Part shown: piece by piece, positions 26,489 through 33,834 of the stretch | Position numbering within the stretch: the stretch's first letter is position 1 | How the letters are laid out: each line of letters opens with the position of its first letter | Assembly (NCBI GenBank): GCA_002841115.1 | Contig: PHEC01000012.1 | Location: 24,048 to 58,346, forward strand | Source: Alphaproteobacteria bacterium HGW-Alphaproteobacteria-6 | Lineage (GTDB): Bacteria > Pseudomonadota > Alphaproteobacteria > Rhodobacterales > Rhodobacteraceae | Direction: 5' to 3' | DNA: 34,299 nucleotides | Notes under the pieces: generated by a model | Told to the model about the DNA's origin: nothing | The model's database searches: none | The model's input: the letters and a program-made list of their open reading frames with translations, nothing else | Made by a program: the position numbers and the translations under genes

Positions 26489-27393
26489 CGCGCCGCCGCT
26501 CCATCGCTCGCCAGCGCCGCCACCGCGCGGCGCAAAAGCTCTGCCGCCGCCGCGGCACGGTAGCCGGCCGAGGCGCGGATGTCGTCAAGCGGCGACAGCG
26601 CCGCGGCCACCTCGGCGTCGTGGATCAGCCCCGCCGCGCGGTCCGGGGCGGCACCAAAGAGCGCCGCCTCGACCGCCGGCAGGCGCCGGGTGGTGGCGCT
26701 GCAGGCACCGACGGCAAGGGCGGCGGTGGCGATCCGGCCGCCCTCGACCACCAGCCTGACCGCCACCATCGCGATCGAGATCACCAGATAGCGCCGCGCC
26801 CCGAGCTTCACGAAGCGTGACCGACCCGACAGTGCCGCCACGGGGATGAAGATGCCGGTCATCACCTCGTCATCCCGGCGCAGGGTCAGGCGCGGACCAG
26901 TCAGGAAATCGGCCAAAGGCACCCGGCGGAGGCCGCGGGCCGAGGCCAGATCGATTTCGGCATCGACGGTCAGCAGCGGCGGCACCCCGTCGGCGGCGGG
27001 CGAGGCATTGCACAGGTTGCCGCCGAGGGTGCCGGCATTCTGGATCTGCCGGCCGCCGACCTCGGCCGCGGCCTGCCTCAGCGCGGCGAGCGCCGGCGGC
27101 AGGTCGGCCGCCGCGATATCGGCCCAGCGGGTCAGCGCACCGACCCTGAGGCCGCCCGCGACCGGGCCGATCCCGGCCAGCCCGTCGACCGCGGTCAGAT
27201 CGAGGATCGGCCCCGCCGGTGCCTGCCGCCCGGTTCCGGGGTAGACATCGGTGCCGCCGGCCAGGATCAGCCGCGGGCCACGGGCCAGACAGTCGAGAGC
27301 CGCGCCAAGATCGCGCGGCCGCAGGTAGGCACCGCGATCAGGGTCCGGTTCCCGATCACCGGGACGGGCATCGGGGCGGGCGGGTGCGGTCAT
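26485..27393 (-). CDS. FAD-binding subunit of xanthine-dehydrogenase-family hydroxylase
   Basis: A 302-residue CO-dehydrogenase-type flavoprotein that takes electrons from the Fe-S domains of the partner subunit. Both FAD-binding motifs are visible: AGGTDVYP (45-52) and GGNLCNASPAAD (124-135). The C-terminal CO_deh_flav_C domain follows from about 190. I chose ATG 27393. The upstream ATG at 27444 would read through a C9G11 tract to give a PPPGGG leader, and it overlaps the proposed MarR operator. It is the first gene of the long operon, divergent from marR, and its stop overlaps the next start as ATGA. Confidence 0.9.
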   Translation of the reverse strand: MTAPARPDARPGDREPDPDRGAYLRPRDLGAALDCLARGPRLILAGGTDVYPGTGRQAPAGPILDLTAVDGLAGIGPVAGGLRVGALTRWADIAAADLPPALAALRQAAAEVGGRQIQNAGTLGGNLCNASPAADGVPPLLTVDAEIDLASARGLRRVPLADFLTGPRLTLRRDDEVMTGIFIPVAALSGRSRFVKLGARRYLVISIAMVAVRLVVEGGRIATAALAVGACSATTRRLPAVEAALFGAAPDRAAGLIHDAEVAAALSPLDDIRASAGYRAAAAAELLRRAVAALASDGAAAR

Positions 27394-27410
27394 CGTCAGC
27401 CTGCCTTCGG

Positions 27411-27430
27411 CCCCCCCCCCCGGGGGGGGG
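27411..27430. repeat. C11G9 homopolymer palindrome
   Basis: Eleven C (27411-27421) are followed directly by nine G (27422-27430), forming a near-perfect palindrome 18 bp upstream of the FAD-subunit ATG. It lies in the predicted 5' UTR and could form a hairpin, vary in length by slippage, or be a sequencing weak spot. Confidence 0.85.
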
Positions 27431-27443
27431 CGCGCGAAATTCA

Positions 27444-27455
27444 TATGTATACAAA
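27444..27455. promoter_or_regulatory. Candidate MarR operator
   Basis: TATGTATACAAA holds a perfect TGTATACA core (27446-27453) with matching outer bases except at positions 2 and 11. It is an AT-rich palindrome typical of MarR-family sites, between the divergent catabolic operon (51 bp to its ATG) and marR (80 bp to its GTG). Regulation by the adjacent MarR protein is inferred from position. Confidence 0.55.
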
Positions 27456-27535
27456 TCAGTCTGCAGCCTCTGCCCCCGGCCTGTCAATCGCCCCGAGCGC
27501 TTGCGCGACCGGTCCGGCCCGGCTATCGCGGAAGG

Positions 27536-27952
27536 GTGAAGAGCGACGGATACAGTCTGGACGATCAGATCGGCTTCGTGCTGCGCCGCGCGACGCAGCG
27601 CCACCTTGCGATCTTTTCCGAAGCGATCCCCGGGCTGACCACCCGGCAGTTCGCCGCCCTCGCGCGGCTGGCAGCCTCTGGTCCGCTGTCGCAGAACCAG
27701 TTGGGGCGGGCGGCGGCGATGGATGCGGCGACGATCAAGGGCGTGGTCGACCGGCTGCGGAGCCAGGGCCTGGTCGCCACCGCCGCCGATCCGGGCGACG
27801 GCCGACGGCTGGTGGTGCGGCTGACCGGGCAGGGGCAGGCGCTTTTCGATGCGACCCGGGCGGCGGCGCTCGAGGTTTCCGAACGCACGCTGGCGCCCCT
27901 GGACAAGGCAGAGCGCGCGGCGCTGCTGGCGCTTCTGGCGCGGCTGGCCTAA
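27536..27952 (+). CDS. MarR-family transcriptional regulator
   Basis: A 138-residue winged-helix protein: LTTRQFAALARLAASGPLSQNQL (about 34-56), then the recognition helix region MDAATIKGVVDRLRSQGLV (62-80) and the wing with DPGDGRRLVVRLT (84-96). Such proteins repress neighbouring genes and release DNA on binding a phenolic or heterocyclic ligand. The gene is divergent from the hydroxylase operon, its expected target. The annotated start is GTG 27536, but its GGAAG is too close for a good ribosome-binding site, so the start is uncertain. An insertion-sequence end begins directly after the stop codon, so the native 3' end may have been altered. Confidence 0.88.
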   Translation: MKSDGYSLDDQIGFVLRRATQRHLAIFSEAIPGLTTRQFAALARLAASGPLSQNQLGRAAAMDAATIKGVVDRLRSQGLVATAADPGDGRRLVVRLTGQGQALFDATRAAALEVSERTLAPLDKAERAALLALLARLA

Positions 27953-28071
27953 CAGGCTGCTGAAAAAGTCACGCGCCCGTCCGTTTTCACCCTTGAGACC
28001 GGATAAACGTTCCGCGCCGCGCTTCCCACAATCTCGGGCCCGGGCGACCAGCCCGGACCGCGCCCGACCCT
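27953..28071 (-). mobile_element. Insertion-sequence end fragment
   Basis: The sequence starts CAGGCTGCTGAAAAAGTC, a form common to the terminal repeats of several insertion-sequence families (IS1182-like, from memory). On the minus strand a short open frame runs into this end, finishing KTDGRVTFSAAC, as transposase tails embedded in the terminal repeat do. About 120 bp survive; the rest is gone and a serine recombinase fragment follows. Confidence 0.4.
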
Positions 28072-28235
28072 CAACTGGTCGCTCATGCGCTTGAAGAACG
28101 GGTTGAAAAGCTGACCAAGGAGAAGCTGGCTCTGGCGGAAAAGATCGCCTCCGGCGGTCAATCGCTCAAGAGTTTCGATCAGTCACTTAGAACTGCGCTC
28201 ACGTTTCTTTCTAATCCTTGGAAGCTTTGGAGTTT
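28072..28235 (+). pseudogene. C-terminal fragment of a serine recombinase
   Basis: An open frame reads QLVAHALEERVEKLTKEK, then LALAEKIASGGQSLKSFDQS and LRTALTFLSNPWKLW. This coiled-coil followed by the FLxNPWKLW box is characteristic of the C-terminal part of large site-specific serine recombinases. Neither the catalytic domain nor the true C-terminus is present: the left side is fused to an insertion-sequence end and the right side is interrupted at 28236 by the terminal repeat of an IS3-type element. It is non-functional. Confidence 0.7.
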
Positions 28236-28378
28236 TGAACCGCCCCGGGTTTACCGAAGAGTTTCTGGTTCAATGATTACGCTGCTTTTTCATCAACGTT
28301 CAAGTTTGCGTAGAATGCCTCCTCTGCTTCGTTCGGTGTGATGTATCCGATGGCGCTGTGCAGGCGCCGATGATGATG
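28236..28378 (-). mobile_element. IS3-family remnant: terminal repeat and transposase tail
   Basis: The element end TGAACCGCCCCGGGTTT begins at 28236 inside the recombinase fragment and looks like an IS3-family terminal repeat. The minus strand encodes a transposase C-terminus from about 28378 to the TAA at 28277: HRRLHSAIGYITPNEAEEAF and YANLN then a short tail, the standard end of the DDE protein OrfB. The rest of the transposase is missing; the left edge joins the start of an unrelated oxidoreductase gene, so a deletion took out the body of the element. Confidence 0.7.
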
Positions 28379-28404
28379 ACGTCGAAGGATGCTTCTGTCG
28401 GCAC
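28363..28404 (-). pseudogene. Orphan 5' end of an FAD-type oxidoreductase gene
   Basis: GTG 28404 is preceded by a strong GGAGG (28411-28415) at six bases and encodes MPTEASFDVIIIGA, the beginning of a Rossmann FAD-binding fold as in GMC oxidoreductases. The frame then leaves the homology exactly where the IS3 tail begins. It resembles the start of the intact GMC gene at 32000 ([14 protein letters not shown]) at protein level but differs in DNA and ribosome-binding site, so it is a different gene, not a duplicate of that start. Confidence 0.6.
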
Positions 28405-28435
28405 GACGTTCCTCCGTTTTGCTTTTTTCTTTGGG

Positions 28436-28450
28436 CTACAATACTTGTAG
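28436..28450. promoter_or_regulatory. Perfect 15-bp operator-like palindrome upstream of the orphan start
   Basis: CTACAA-TAC-TTGTAG is a perfect inverted repeat (6-bp arms, 3-bp spacer) 31 bp upstream of the orphan GTG at 28404, in locally AT-rich DNA. Spacing and shape fit a MarR/HxlR/TetR-type operator left behind when the gene it controlled was deleted. Confidence 0.45.
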
Positions 28451-28543
28451 TTCAAGTTTAGCTCTTCCACGGAGGTGGCCGAAGCGTCGAGGCCAGACCG
28501 CGCCGAACGCCAAGACGCCGCGCCTTCGCAGCTTCTGATTTTC
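28451..28543. other. Unassigned junction sequence
   Basis: This stretch lies between the orphan operator and the end of the decarboxylase homology. The minus-strand frame stays open through it (ENQKLRRRGVLAFG onward to a stop at 28436) but I recognise nothing in it. It probably includes the upstream flank of the lost oxidoreductase gene. Confidence 0.4.
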
Positions 28544-28723
28544 GAGGGATGCGGCGAAGGCAGAACGGACATCGTCGGGCATCGGTTGCCACACCGTCCC
28601 GTCGCGCAGGCCCTGCCGGCGGGCGATGGCATCGTCCCCCATCCGGTGCGCCAGCGTTGCCGCAACGTCCCAGCCGGACGGGTCAAGAGGTGCACCATCG
28701 GCGGGGTGCAGGGCGTCGTTCAC
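28544..28723 (-). pseudogene. N-terminal fragment of a PLP-dependent amino acid decarboxylase
   Basis: GTG 28723 overlaps the stop of the alpha/beta hydrolase gene as GTGA and has GGAG ten bases upstream. The first 60 codons match the beginning of group II aromatic amino acid decarboxylases: DPSGWDVAATLAHRMGDD followed by RDGTVWQPMPDDVRSAF. The PLP-binding domain (about 400 residues) is missing; the frame continues into unrelated sequence to a stop at 28436. The four-gene operon upstream therefore once ended with a decarboxylase, now destroyed by the rearrangement. Confidence 0.65.
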
Positions 28724-29556
28724 CGGGCACTGGCTCCTTGTGAAGGCACAGCGTTGGTCGCTGACGCCAGATGGTCGATCAACAAAGACGCGCAAGCCGC
28801 AGGGTGGGTCGAGGTGAGGAAATGCCCGGCCCCGCCGACGACCGCGTGGTGCGAGCCGGGCAGATTTACGCGCAGCGCCTCGGTCATCGCCACCATGGCG
28901 GGCACCGCGGCCTCGCCCCGAACCAGCAGGACCGGCAAGCCGAGCGCGGCAAGGGCGTCGCGGACGGGACGGAAACCGAAGCAGGTCTCCCAGTCCAGCG
29001 CATTGGCCGGGGCGACCCGGCGGCAGAAGCCCTGAAGCCGGGGCGACATCGCGGCGAGGCTGCTCGCCCCGCCCCACCAGTCGATGATCCGGGCCGCTGC
29101 ATCGGCCTCGCCGGCTCCGACCGCCGCCGTAAAGCTGGCAGCGAGCGCCCGCGCCTCGGGATAGAGAACCGAGTCGGTAGCGATCAGGTCGAAGGGATTG
29201 GCCTCGAAGAGCGTGATGCTGGCAATCTTGACACCGCCCGCCAGTGCCGCCGCCAGAGCCACCGTGCCGCCGAAGGAGTGGCCGACCAGATGCACCAGGC
29301 CACCGCCCAGACGGTCCACCGCCGCTCGAACCAAAGCAACTTCATGCGCCATGTCGGCATCGCCGGGGCGCCGGGTCTCGACTGTCGTGCCGCAGCCGAG
29401 CAGGCTGGTCGCCGCAAGGTGCCAGTGATCCGGCAGATGCGCCCAGACACCCCGCCAGCCGGCTGCAATGCTGTAGGAACCGGGCAGAAACAGTACCGGC
29501 AGTCCTGCCCCTTCGCGGGTGACGAACTCGATAGTGGAAGGTGCGGCAAGGGTCAT
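28720..29556 (-). CDS. Alpha/beta hydrolase
   Basis: A 278-residue cytoplasmic alpha/beta-fold hydrolase. The nucleophile elbow is GHSFGG with Ser94, the oxyanion region is FLPGSYSI near residue 23, and the catalytic histidine lies in GGAGHFLTSTHP near residue 250. The substrate (ester, thioester or lactone) cannot be told. Its ATG overlaps the stop of the upstream methyltransferase gene as ATGA, and its stop overlaps the decarboxylase remnant, so it was internal to a tight operon. Confidence 0.88.
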   Translation of the reverse strand: MTLAAPSTIEFVTREGAGLPVLFLPGSYSIAAGWRGVWAHLPDHWHLAATSLLGCGTTVETRRPGDADMAHEVALVRAAVDRLGGGLVHLVGHSFGGTVALAAALAGGVKIASITLFEANPFDLIATDSVLYPEARALAASFTAAVGAGEADAAARIIDWWGGASSLAAMSPRLQGFCRRVAPANALDWETCFGFRPVRDALAALGLPVLLVRGEAAVPAMVAMTEALRVNLPGSHHAVVGGAGHFLTSTHPAACASLLIDHLASATNAVPSQGASAR

Positions 29557-30371
29557 GGCAAAGGCCCTTCCTTCTGACCGGAGACGACGAAGGCGGGCAT
29601 GGGAAGCCGGATTTCGTCGCCCGCGCGAAAGGCTTGCGCCTCATGGTCGAGTGCCTCGTGGATCGCCGCCCGCACCATCTCTGTCTGCCGGTCGAGGATC
29701 AGCGGGATGCGCACGCCGAACCGCATCATGAAGTCGAAGAAGCCCTCGGCGGGTGCGCGCAGCAGGATCGGCACTTCGCGCAGGGCAATGTCGGCAAAGC
29801 CAGCCTTTACCATCATGCCATGCGCCGTATCGCGATCGGACAAGGTGAAAGCGTCGGGGGCCGGTGGCGCGATGCTCATGTCGGCAACACGCCGCACGAT
29901 GCCCAGTGTCAACCGATGAACGGGGTTCTCCTCGGGCGTGCACCATTGGCTGAAGGCATAGCGTCCGCCGGGGCGCAGCACCCGGAACGCCTCGGACATG
30001 GCGCGGCCGGGCGCGGTGACGTGGAACAGGCCGAAATTGCACAGGACCGCGTCGAAGGACGCATCCTGAAAGGCGAGGTGCTCCGCGTCGCCCTCGTCGA
30101 ATGCCAGCCCCGGAAATCGCGCCCGCGCCTGCCGCACCATTCCGGGCGCGAAGTCGATGCCGCGCGTCTCGGCCCCAAGCGCCGCCGCTGCCCCGGCCGC
30201 GTAACCCGGACCGCAGCAGACATCGAGAACCCGCATCCCGGGCGCAAGCCGCACCGCCGCGAGGAGATCGGGGATCGCCTGCGCCGTCGCCCGGGCTGTC
30301 GCCGTGTCATACGCCTCGGCGCGCGCGTCCCAGCCCTGCAACTCGCCGGCCCGGAAATCGTCGTAGGTCAT
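29553..30371 (-). CDS. SAM-dependent class I methyltransferase
   Basis: A 272-residue methyltransferase of the Methyltransf_11/UbiE type. SAM-binding motif I is VLDVCCGPGY (48-57); motif II region GIDFAPGMVRQA follows, then DAEHLAFQDASFDAVLCNFGLFH and FRVLRPGGRYAFSQW. The acceptor is unknown. ATG 30371 has GGAGG seven bases upstream and lies 18 bp after the GMC gene. Confidence 0.9.
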   Translation of the reverse strand: MTYDDFRAGELQGWDARAEAYDTATARATAQAIPDLLAAVRLAPGMRVLDVCCGPGYAAGAAAALGAETRGIDFAPGMVRQARARFPGLAFDEGDAEHLAFQDASFDAVLCNFGLFHVTAPGRAMSEAFRVLRPGGRYAFSQWCTPEENPVHRLTLGIVRRVADMSIAPPAPDAFTLSDRDTAHGMMVKAGFADIALREVPILLRAPAEGFFDFMMRFGVRIPLILDRQTEMVRAAIHEALDHEAQAFRAGDEIRLPMPAFVVSGQKEGPLP

Positions 30372-30389
30372 GGCGTTTCCTCCAGCCGG

Positions 30390-32000
30390 TCAGGTCGCCC
30401 CGACCGCCGAGAGCCGGGCGCGGATCAGGTCCGATCCCTTCTCGGCGATCATGATGGTCGGCGCATTGGTGTTGCCGCTGACCATCGTCGGCATGACGGA
30501 GGCGTCGCAGACCGACAGCCCCTCCAGCCCGTGCACCTTCAGGTCCGGCCCGACCACGGCCCCGTCCCCCGGCCCCATGCGGCAGGTGCTGGTGGGGTGC
30601 CAGACCGTGCTGGCAGTGCGCCGGATGAGGTCTTCCAGCTCCGCGTCGGTGGCACCGTCCGTGTCTGGCGGGCCGTCGCAGATGGCGTCGAAGGCGGGCG
30701 CCCGCATGATCTCCATCTTGCTGCGATGATGGGCGATCATCAGCCGCAAATCCTCGCGGTCGGATAGGTAATTCGGGTCGATCACCGGCGCATCGAGCGG
30801 ATTGGAGGATGCAAGTGACACCGATCCCTGGCTCCTTGGTCGGCAGATATAGCCGCCGAGCTTGACCGAGCTGCGGTCAGGCCGCCCAGCGTTGCGGTAG
30901 AATTCGGAGATGCTGGGCGTAAAGATCGACTGGAACTGCGGATACTCCGTACCGGGCTCGGCGGAGTGAAAGGCCACGGAGTCCAGATGCATCGTCGCGA
31001 GCAGCCCGCCGCCGGAGCGCTGGAACTCCGCGATGGCGTCGGCATGGCTTTGGGTGACCGCGCCGTAGATGGCGTCGGGGTCCTTGAGGCGGCGGGAAAT
31101 GCCGTCCTGAGAGTAGTGGTCCTCAAGGTGCTGGCCGACATGCGGGTTGTCGATGACGACATCGATGCCATGGGTCATCAGATGTTCGGCCGGTCCGATG
31201 CCCGACAGCATAAGCAGATGCGGCGAGCCGACCGCCCCGGCAGAGAGCACGATCTCGGCATGCGCGCGCAGGGTGCAGGGGGTCTGCCCGTTCTCAAGGA
31301 TGTAAACCGCAATGGCGCGGCCTTTCTCGACCACGATCCGGGTGACGAGCGCATTCTTGATCATGGTCAGGTTTGGTATGTTCCGGACCGGCTCAAGATA
31401 GGCGGTCGCGGTATCGCAGCGGCGACCGTCGCGGACGGTCGCCTGCATGTAGCCGCAGCCGAAGGGGTTGGATCCGTTGAGGTCGGGATTGAACGGAATG
31501 CCGGACTGGGCCGCCGCTTCGAAGAAGACCTCGCAAACCGGATCCCGATGTGCCTGGTAGGTCACCGAAAGCGGGCCCGTCGTGCCGTGATAGGCGTCAT
31601 CCAGATCGGCGTTTGATTCCGCCCGGATGAAGTAGGGCAGCACGTCGGCGTAGCCCCATCCGGAATTGCCACGCTGCGCCCAGCCGTCGTAGTCGCCCGC
31701 ATTTCCGCGCACATAGACCATGTAGTTGAGCACGCTCGTCCCGCCCAGCACACGCCCGCGCGGATAGTCGATGACCCGGTCGTAAAGCCCCCATTGCGGC
31801 ACCGTGCAGAAGCGCCAATCCGATCTTGTTCCCTGCTGCCGCGGTGCCGCGCCGGGAATACGGGACAGGACCGGGTCGGGGTCGCCCCCGGCCTCGATCA
31901 GGGCGACGCGCGCCGCGCCGTCCTCGCACAGACGGCGGGCCAGGACGCATCCGGCGCTGCCCGCACCGATGATGATGAAGTCGAATGATGATGCCGGCAT
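30390..32000 (-). CDS. GMC-family FAD-dependent oxidoreductase
   Basis: A 536-residue choline-dehydrogenase/alcohol-oxidase-type flavoprotein. The dinucleotide fold is IIIGAGSAG (9-17) with the ribose-binding LIEAGGD near 36; the GMC signature 1 is [19 protein letters not shown] near 80, signature 2 is [16 protein letters not shown] near 260. The active-site pair is His468 (HPTSTCRMG) and Asn512 (GNTNAP). It oxidises an alcohol to an aldehyde. I chose ATG 32000 with GGGAG seven bases upstream instead of the in-frame start at 32051. Context suggests a tailoring role with the two methyltransferases. Confidence 0.93.
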   Translation of the reverse strand: MPASSFDFIIIGAGSAGCVLARRLCEDGAARVALIEAGGDPDPVLSRIPGAAPRQQGTRSDWRFCTVPQWGLYDRVIDYPRGRVLGGTSVLNYMVYVRGNAGDYDGWAQRGNSGWGYADVLPYFIRAESNADLDDAYHGTTGPLSVTYQAHRDPVCEVFFEAAAQSGIPFNPDLNGSNPFGCGYMQATVRDGRRCDTATAYLEPVRNIPNLTMIKNALVTRIVVEKGRAIAVYILENGQTPCTLRAHAEIVLSAGAVGSPHLLMLSGIGPAEHLMTHGIDVVIDNPHVGQHLEDHYSQDGISRRLKDPDAIYGAVTQSHADAIAEFQRSGGGLLATMHLDSVAFHSAEPGTEYPQFQSIFTPSISEFYRNAGRPDRSSVKLGGYICRPRSQGSVSLASSNPLDAPVIDPNYLSDREDLRLMIAHHRSKMEIMRAPAFDAICDGPPDTDGATDAELEDLIRRTASTVWHPTSTCRMGPGDGAVVGPDLKVHGLEGLSVCDASVMPTMVSGNTNAPTIMIAEKGSDLIRARLSAVGAT

Positions 32001-32034
32001 GCATATTCTCCCGTTGTGTCGCGCGTCCTGGGGT

Positions 32035-32832
32035 TCACCTCCGTCGGCCATGGATCAGCAGGTATTCCCGCGGCATCGAGATGCCGAGCGGAGCCTTGAA
32101 GCCGTCGTGGAAAGCGATGAAATCGGCCTCCAGCGCCCTGCGGTGGTCGGATTCCAGCGCGCCGGCAAGCATCTTCGTCGGCCCGTAGCCCTCCAGGAAC
32201 ACCTCCCAGGCGGCGCGGCCGTCGCGGTCATGATAGACCGTCACGCCTTCCTCGAAGGTCAGATCGAAGGCATCGCCCAGCAATTCCGTCGCGCGCGCGC
32301 GGTTGCCCCAGGCAAAAGGTGAGGGCGGCGCCGGGTCGGGCGGCGGCGGCATGTAGGGCCGCATCACGCCGAACATCTTTGCCAGATTGCTGTCGTCCTT
32401 CCAGACCACCAGCGCGATCCGCCCGCCGGGGCGGCACACGCGGGCAAGTTCGCCGGCCACCGCCTCGGGTCGCGAGGCGAACATCACGCCGAAGGTGGAG
32501 GCTATGCCGTCGAAGGCGCCGTCGTCGAAGCGCAGGTTTTCGGCATCCCCGACCTCATATGACGGCCCGCCCGCCTGCGCCTGCGCCGCCGCGATCAGGT
32601 CGGCGGCGATATCGACGCCGGTCACCTGTGCCCCGTGACGGGCGATCAGCCGTGCCGTCCAGCCGGTGCCGGTGGCCAGATCGAGGATGCGCTCGCCCGG
32701 TTGCGGCGCAACCCGCCGCACGCAATGGTCGAGCGCGCTGGCGATCTGGCGACTGATCTCGTCATAGGCCGCGCCACCCGAACTCCAGACCTTCGCGGGG
32801 CGCTCATTGTGGGGTTGAATTGTGGCGGTCAT
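32035..32832 (-). CDS. SAM-dependent class I methyltransferase
   Basis: A 265-residue methyltransferase with motif [10 protein letters not shown] (49-57), then [41 protein letters not shown] and [12 protein letters not shown]. It is a different branch from the methyltransferase two genes downstream. ATG 32832 has GGAGGG six bases upstream and is preferred over the frame start at 32874. It is the first gene of the operon and is divergent from the LuxR-type regulator. Confidence 0.9.
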   Translation of the reverse strand: MTATIQPHNERPAKVWSSGGAAYDEISRQIASALDHCVRRVAPQPGERILDLATGTGWTARLIARHGAQVTGVDIAADLIAAAQAQAGGPSYEVGDAENLRFDDGAFDGIASTFGVMFASRPEAVAGELARVCRPGGRIALVVWKDDSNLAKMFGVMRPYMPPPPDPAPPSPFAWGNRARATELLGDAFDLTFEEGVTVYHDRDGRAAWEVFLEGYGPTKMLAGALESDHRRALEADFIAFHDGFKAPLGISMPREYLLIHGRRR

Positions 32833-32841
32833 CGGTAGCCC

Positions 32842-32855
32842 TCCATGCGCATGGA
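32842..32855. promoter_or_regulatory. 14-bp perfect palindrome before the methyltransferase operon
   Basis: TCCATGCGCATGGA is perfectly self-complementary and overlaps the ribosome-binding site region of the first operon gene, 10 bp before its ATG. It could be a regulator site or an mRNA hairpin that hides the Shine-Dalgarno. Confidence 0.4.
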
Positions 32856-32930
32856 TTGTCGGGACGGAACGCATTGAGAGACGGCGCCCGCTTTACTGGC
32901 GTCGTTTCGCAGGCATCCAGTCTTCGTTGC

Positions 32931-32959
32931 TTCGGATTTGTCGGCAAGTCGTCTATACT
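32931..32959 (+). promoter_or_regulatory. Candidate promoter of the LuxR-type gene
   Basis: TATACT (32954-32959) is a near-consensus -10 hexamer, 17 bp after a weak -35 TTCGGA (32931-32936). Transcription would begin close to 32966, giving a very short leader before GTG 32979. Confidence 0.45.
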
Positions 32960-32965
32960 GACGAC
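32948..32965. promoter_or_regulatory. Inverted repeat over the -10 box of the LuxR-type gene
   Basis: GTCGTC (32948-32953) and GACGAC (32960-32965) are perfect inverted arms flanking the TATACT hexamer. The 18-bp size is that of a LuxR-type operator, and a protein bound here would block the promoter, so negative autoregulation is a reasonable inference. Confidence 0.55.
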
Positions 32966-32978
32966 AGGAGGATACAGG

Positions 32979-33776
32979 GTGGACCGTCTCGACGTTGTCG
33001 CAATTTCGGATGCGATCAGCGCAAGCGCCACGGCCGAAGAGGCGTGGCGGCGCTTTTCGGCCGTTCTGGCCGGACACGGATTCTCCCGCACCGCCCTGCA
33101 CGCCGGAATGCCCCTCACGGCCGGAAACCCGTTTGCGCATGGCTCCTGCGCGCGGGCGTTCGGCGAAATCTGGGAGGCGGAATTCGACCGAAGTCTGCGT
33201 GCCTATCGCGGCGATCTGCGGTGCGCCGCGCAGCCTGAATTCCGTGGCTTCCGGCCGGCGCTCGACTACCTCTCCATGTCGCGGGCTCCGTTGCTGGTCG
33301 ATCACCGCAGGATTGCCGCCAGCGCATCGGATGAACCTGCATCGGCGCTCTCGCTCGACATGATCGAGCGGTTTGGCCAGTTCCAGGCGCTGCTGTTGCC
33401 GCTCGCCGATCCGGCAAACGGAACTGTAGCACTCCTGTCGATCTGGGGTGACGAAGATCGCGACGACTTCACCCGCGTCGCGCGCGAGAATCTTGCGGTT
33501 CTGCAGCTGGCAGGGCTCTTTCTCCTGTCGATGATCGAGGCGCGTTGGCCGGTAGATTTGGCGGACGGTGAGGCCGAACCCGACAGACCGCTCTCGTCGC
33601 GCGAACGGCAGGTCCTCGCCCTGATCGCGGAAGGCGCGCAGACAGCCGAGATTGCCGACAGGCTGAATGTCTCTGAGCGTTCCGTGCGCGAATACCTGTC
33701 GCGCGCGCGGCGCAAACTGGGCGCGCGGAACCGCAGCGTTGCCGTTGCTCGGGCGGTCATGGCTGGACTGCTGTAG
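32979..33776 (+). CDS. LuxR-type transcriptional regulator
   Basis: A 265-residue regulator. The C-terminus carries a complete LuxR/FixJ helix-turn-helix (LSSRERQVLALIAEGAQTAE, 206-225; IADRLNVSERSVREYLSRAR, 225-244). The N-terminal about 190 residues have the size and position of an autoinducer-binding or GAF-like domain, but I cannot see the conserved acyl-homoserine-lactone pocket residues. No luxI-like gene lies in the window, so it is a solo regulator if it senses a signal. I chose GTG 32979 with AGGAGG (32966-32971) seven bases upstream; the open frame back to 32820 runs over the promoter. It probably controls the divergent methyltransferase operon. Confidence 0.88.
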   Translation: MDRLDVVAISDAISASATAEEAWRRFSAVLAGHGFSRTALHAGMPLTAGNPFAHGSCARAFGEIWEAEFDRSLRAYRGDLRCAAQPEFRGFRPALDYLSMSRAPLLVDHRRIAASASDEPASALSLDMIERFGQFQALLLPLADPANGTVALLSIWGDEDRDDFTRVARENLAVLQLAGLFLLSMIEARWPVDLADGEAEPDRPLSSRERQVLALIAEGAQTAEIADRLNVSERSVREYLSRARRKLGARNRSVAVARAVMAGLL

Positions 33777-33834
33777 GCCGATGCCGGGCCGCCGGGAGAA
33801 CGCGTCACGTGATCTGCGACGCTTGCCAGCCATA

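Noticed and set aside
23435-26563. 1042-codon open frame on the plus strand
   Set aside because: Antisense shadow of the Fe-S/Mo subunit gene, Arg/Gly/Pro-rich with no motif.
27394-27444. Longer FAD-subunit start at ATG 27444
   Set aside because: It would translate the C/G homopolymer tract and place the start codon inside the palindromic operator; the domain begins normally from 27393.
27536-28098. CRISPR array or tRNA-associated integration site near the mobile-element pieces
   Set aside because: No regularly spaced repeats and no tRNA cloverleaf or attachment duplication could be seen here or elsewhere in the window.
28300-28698. 132-codon minus-strand open frame containing IIIGA
   Set aside because: Only its last part (from 28404) has a ribosome-binding site and homology; the upstream part is a shadow of the decarboxylase fragment in another frame.
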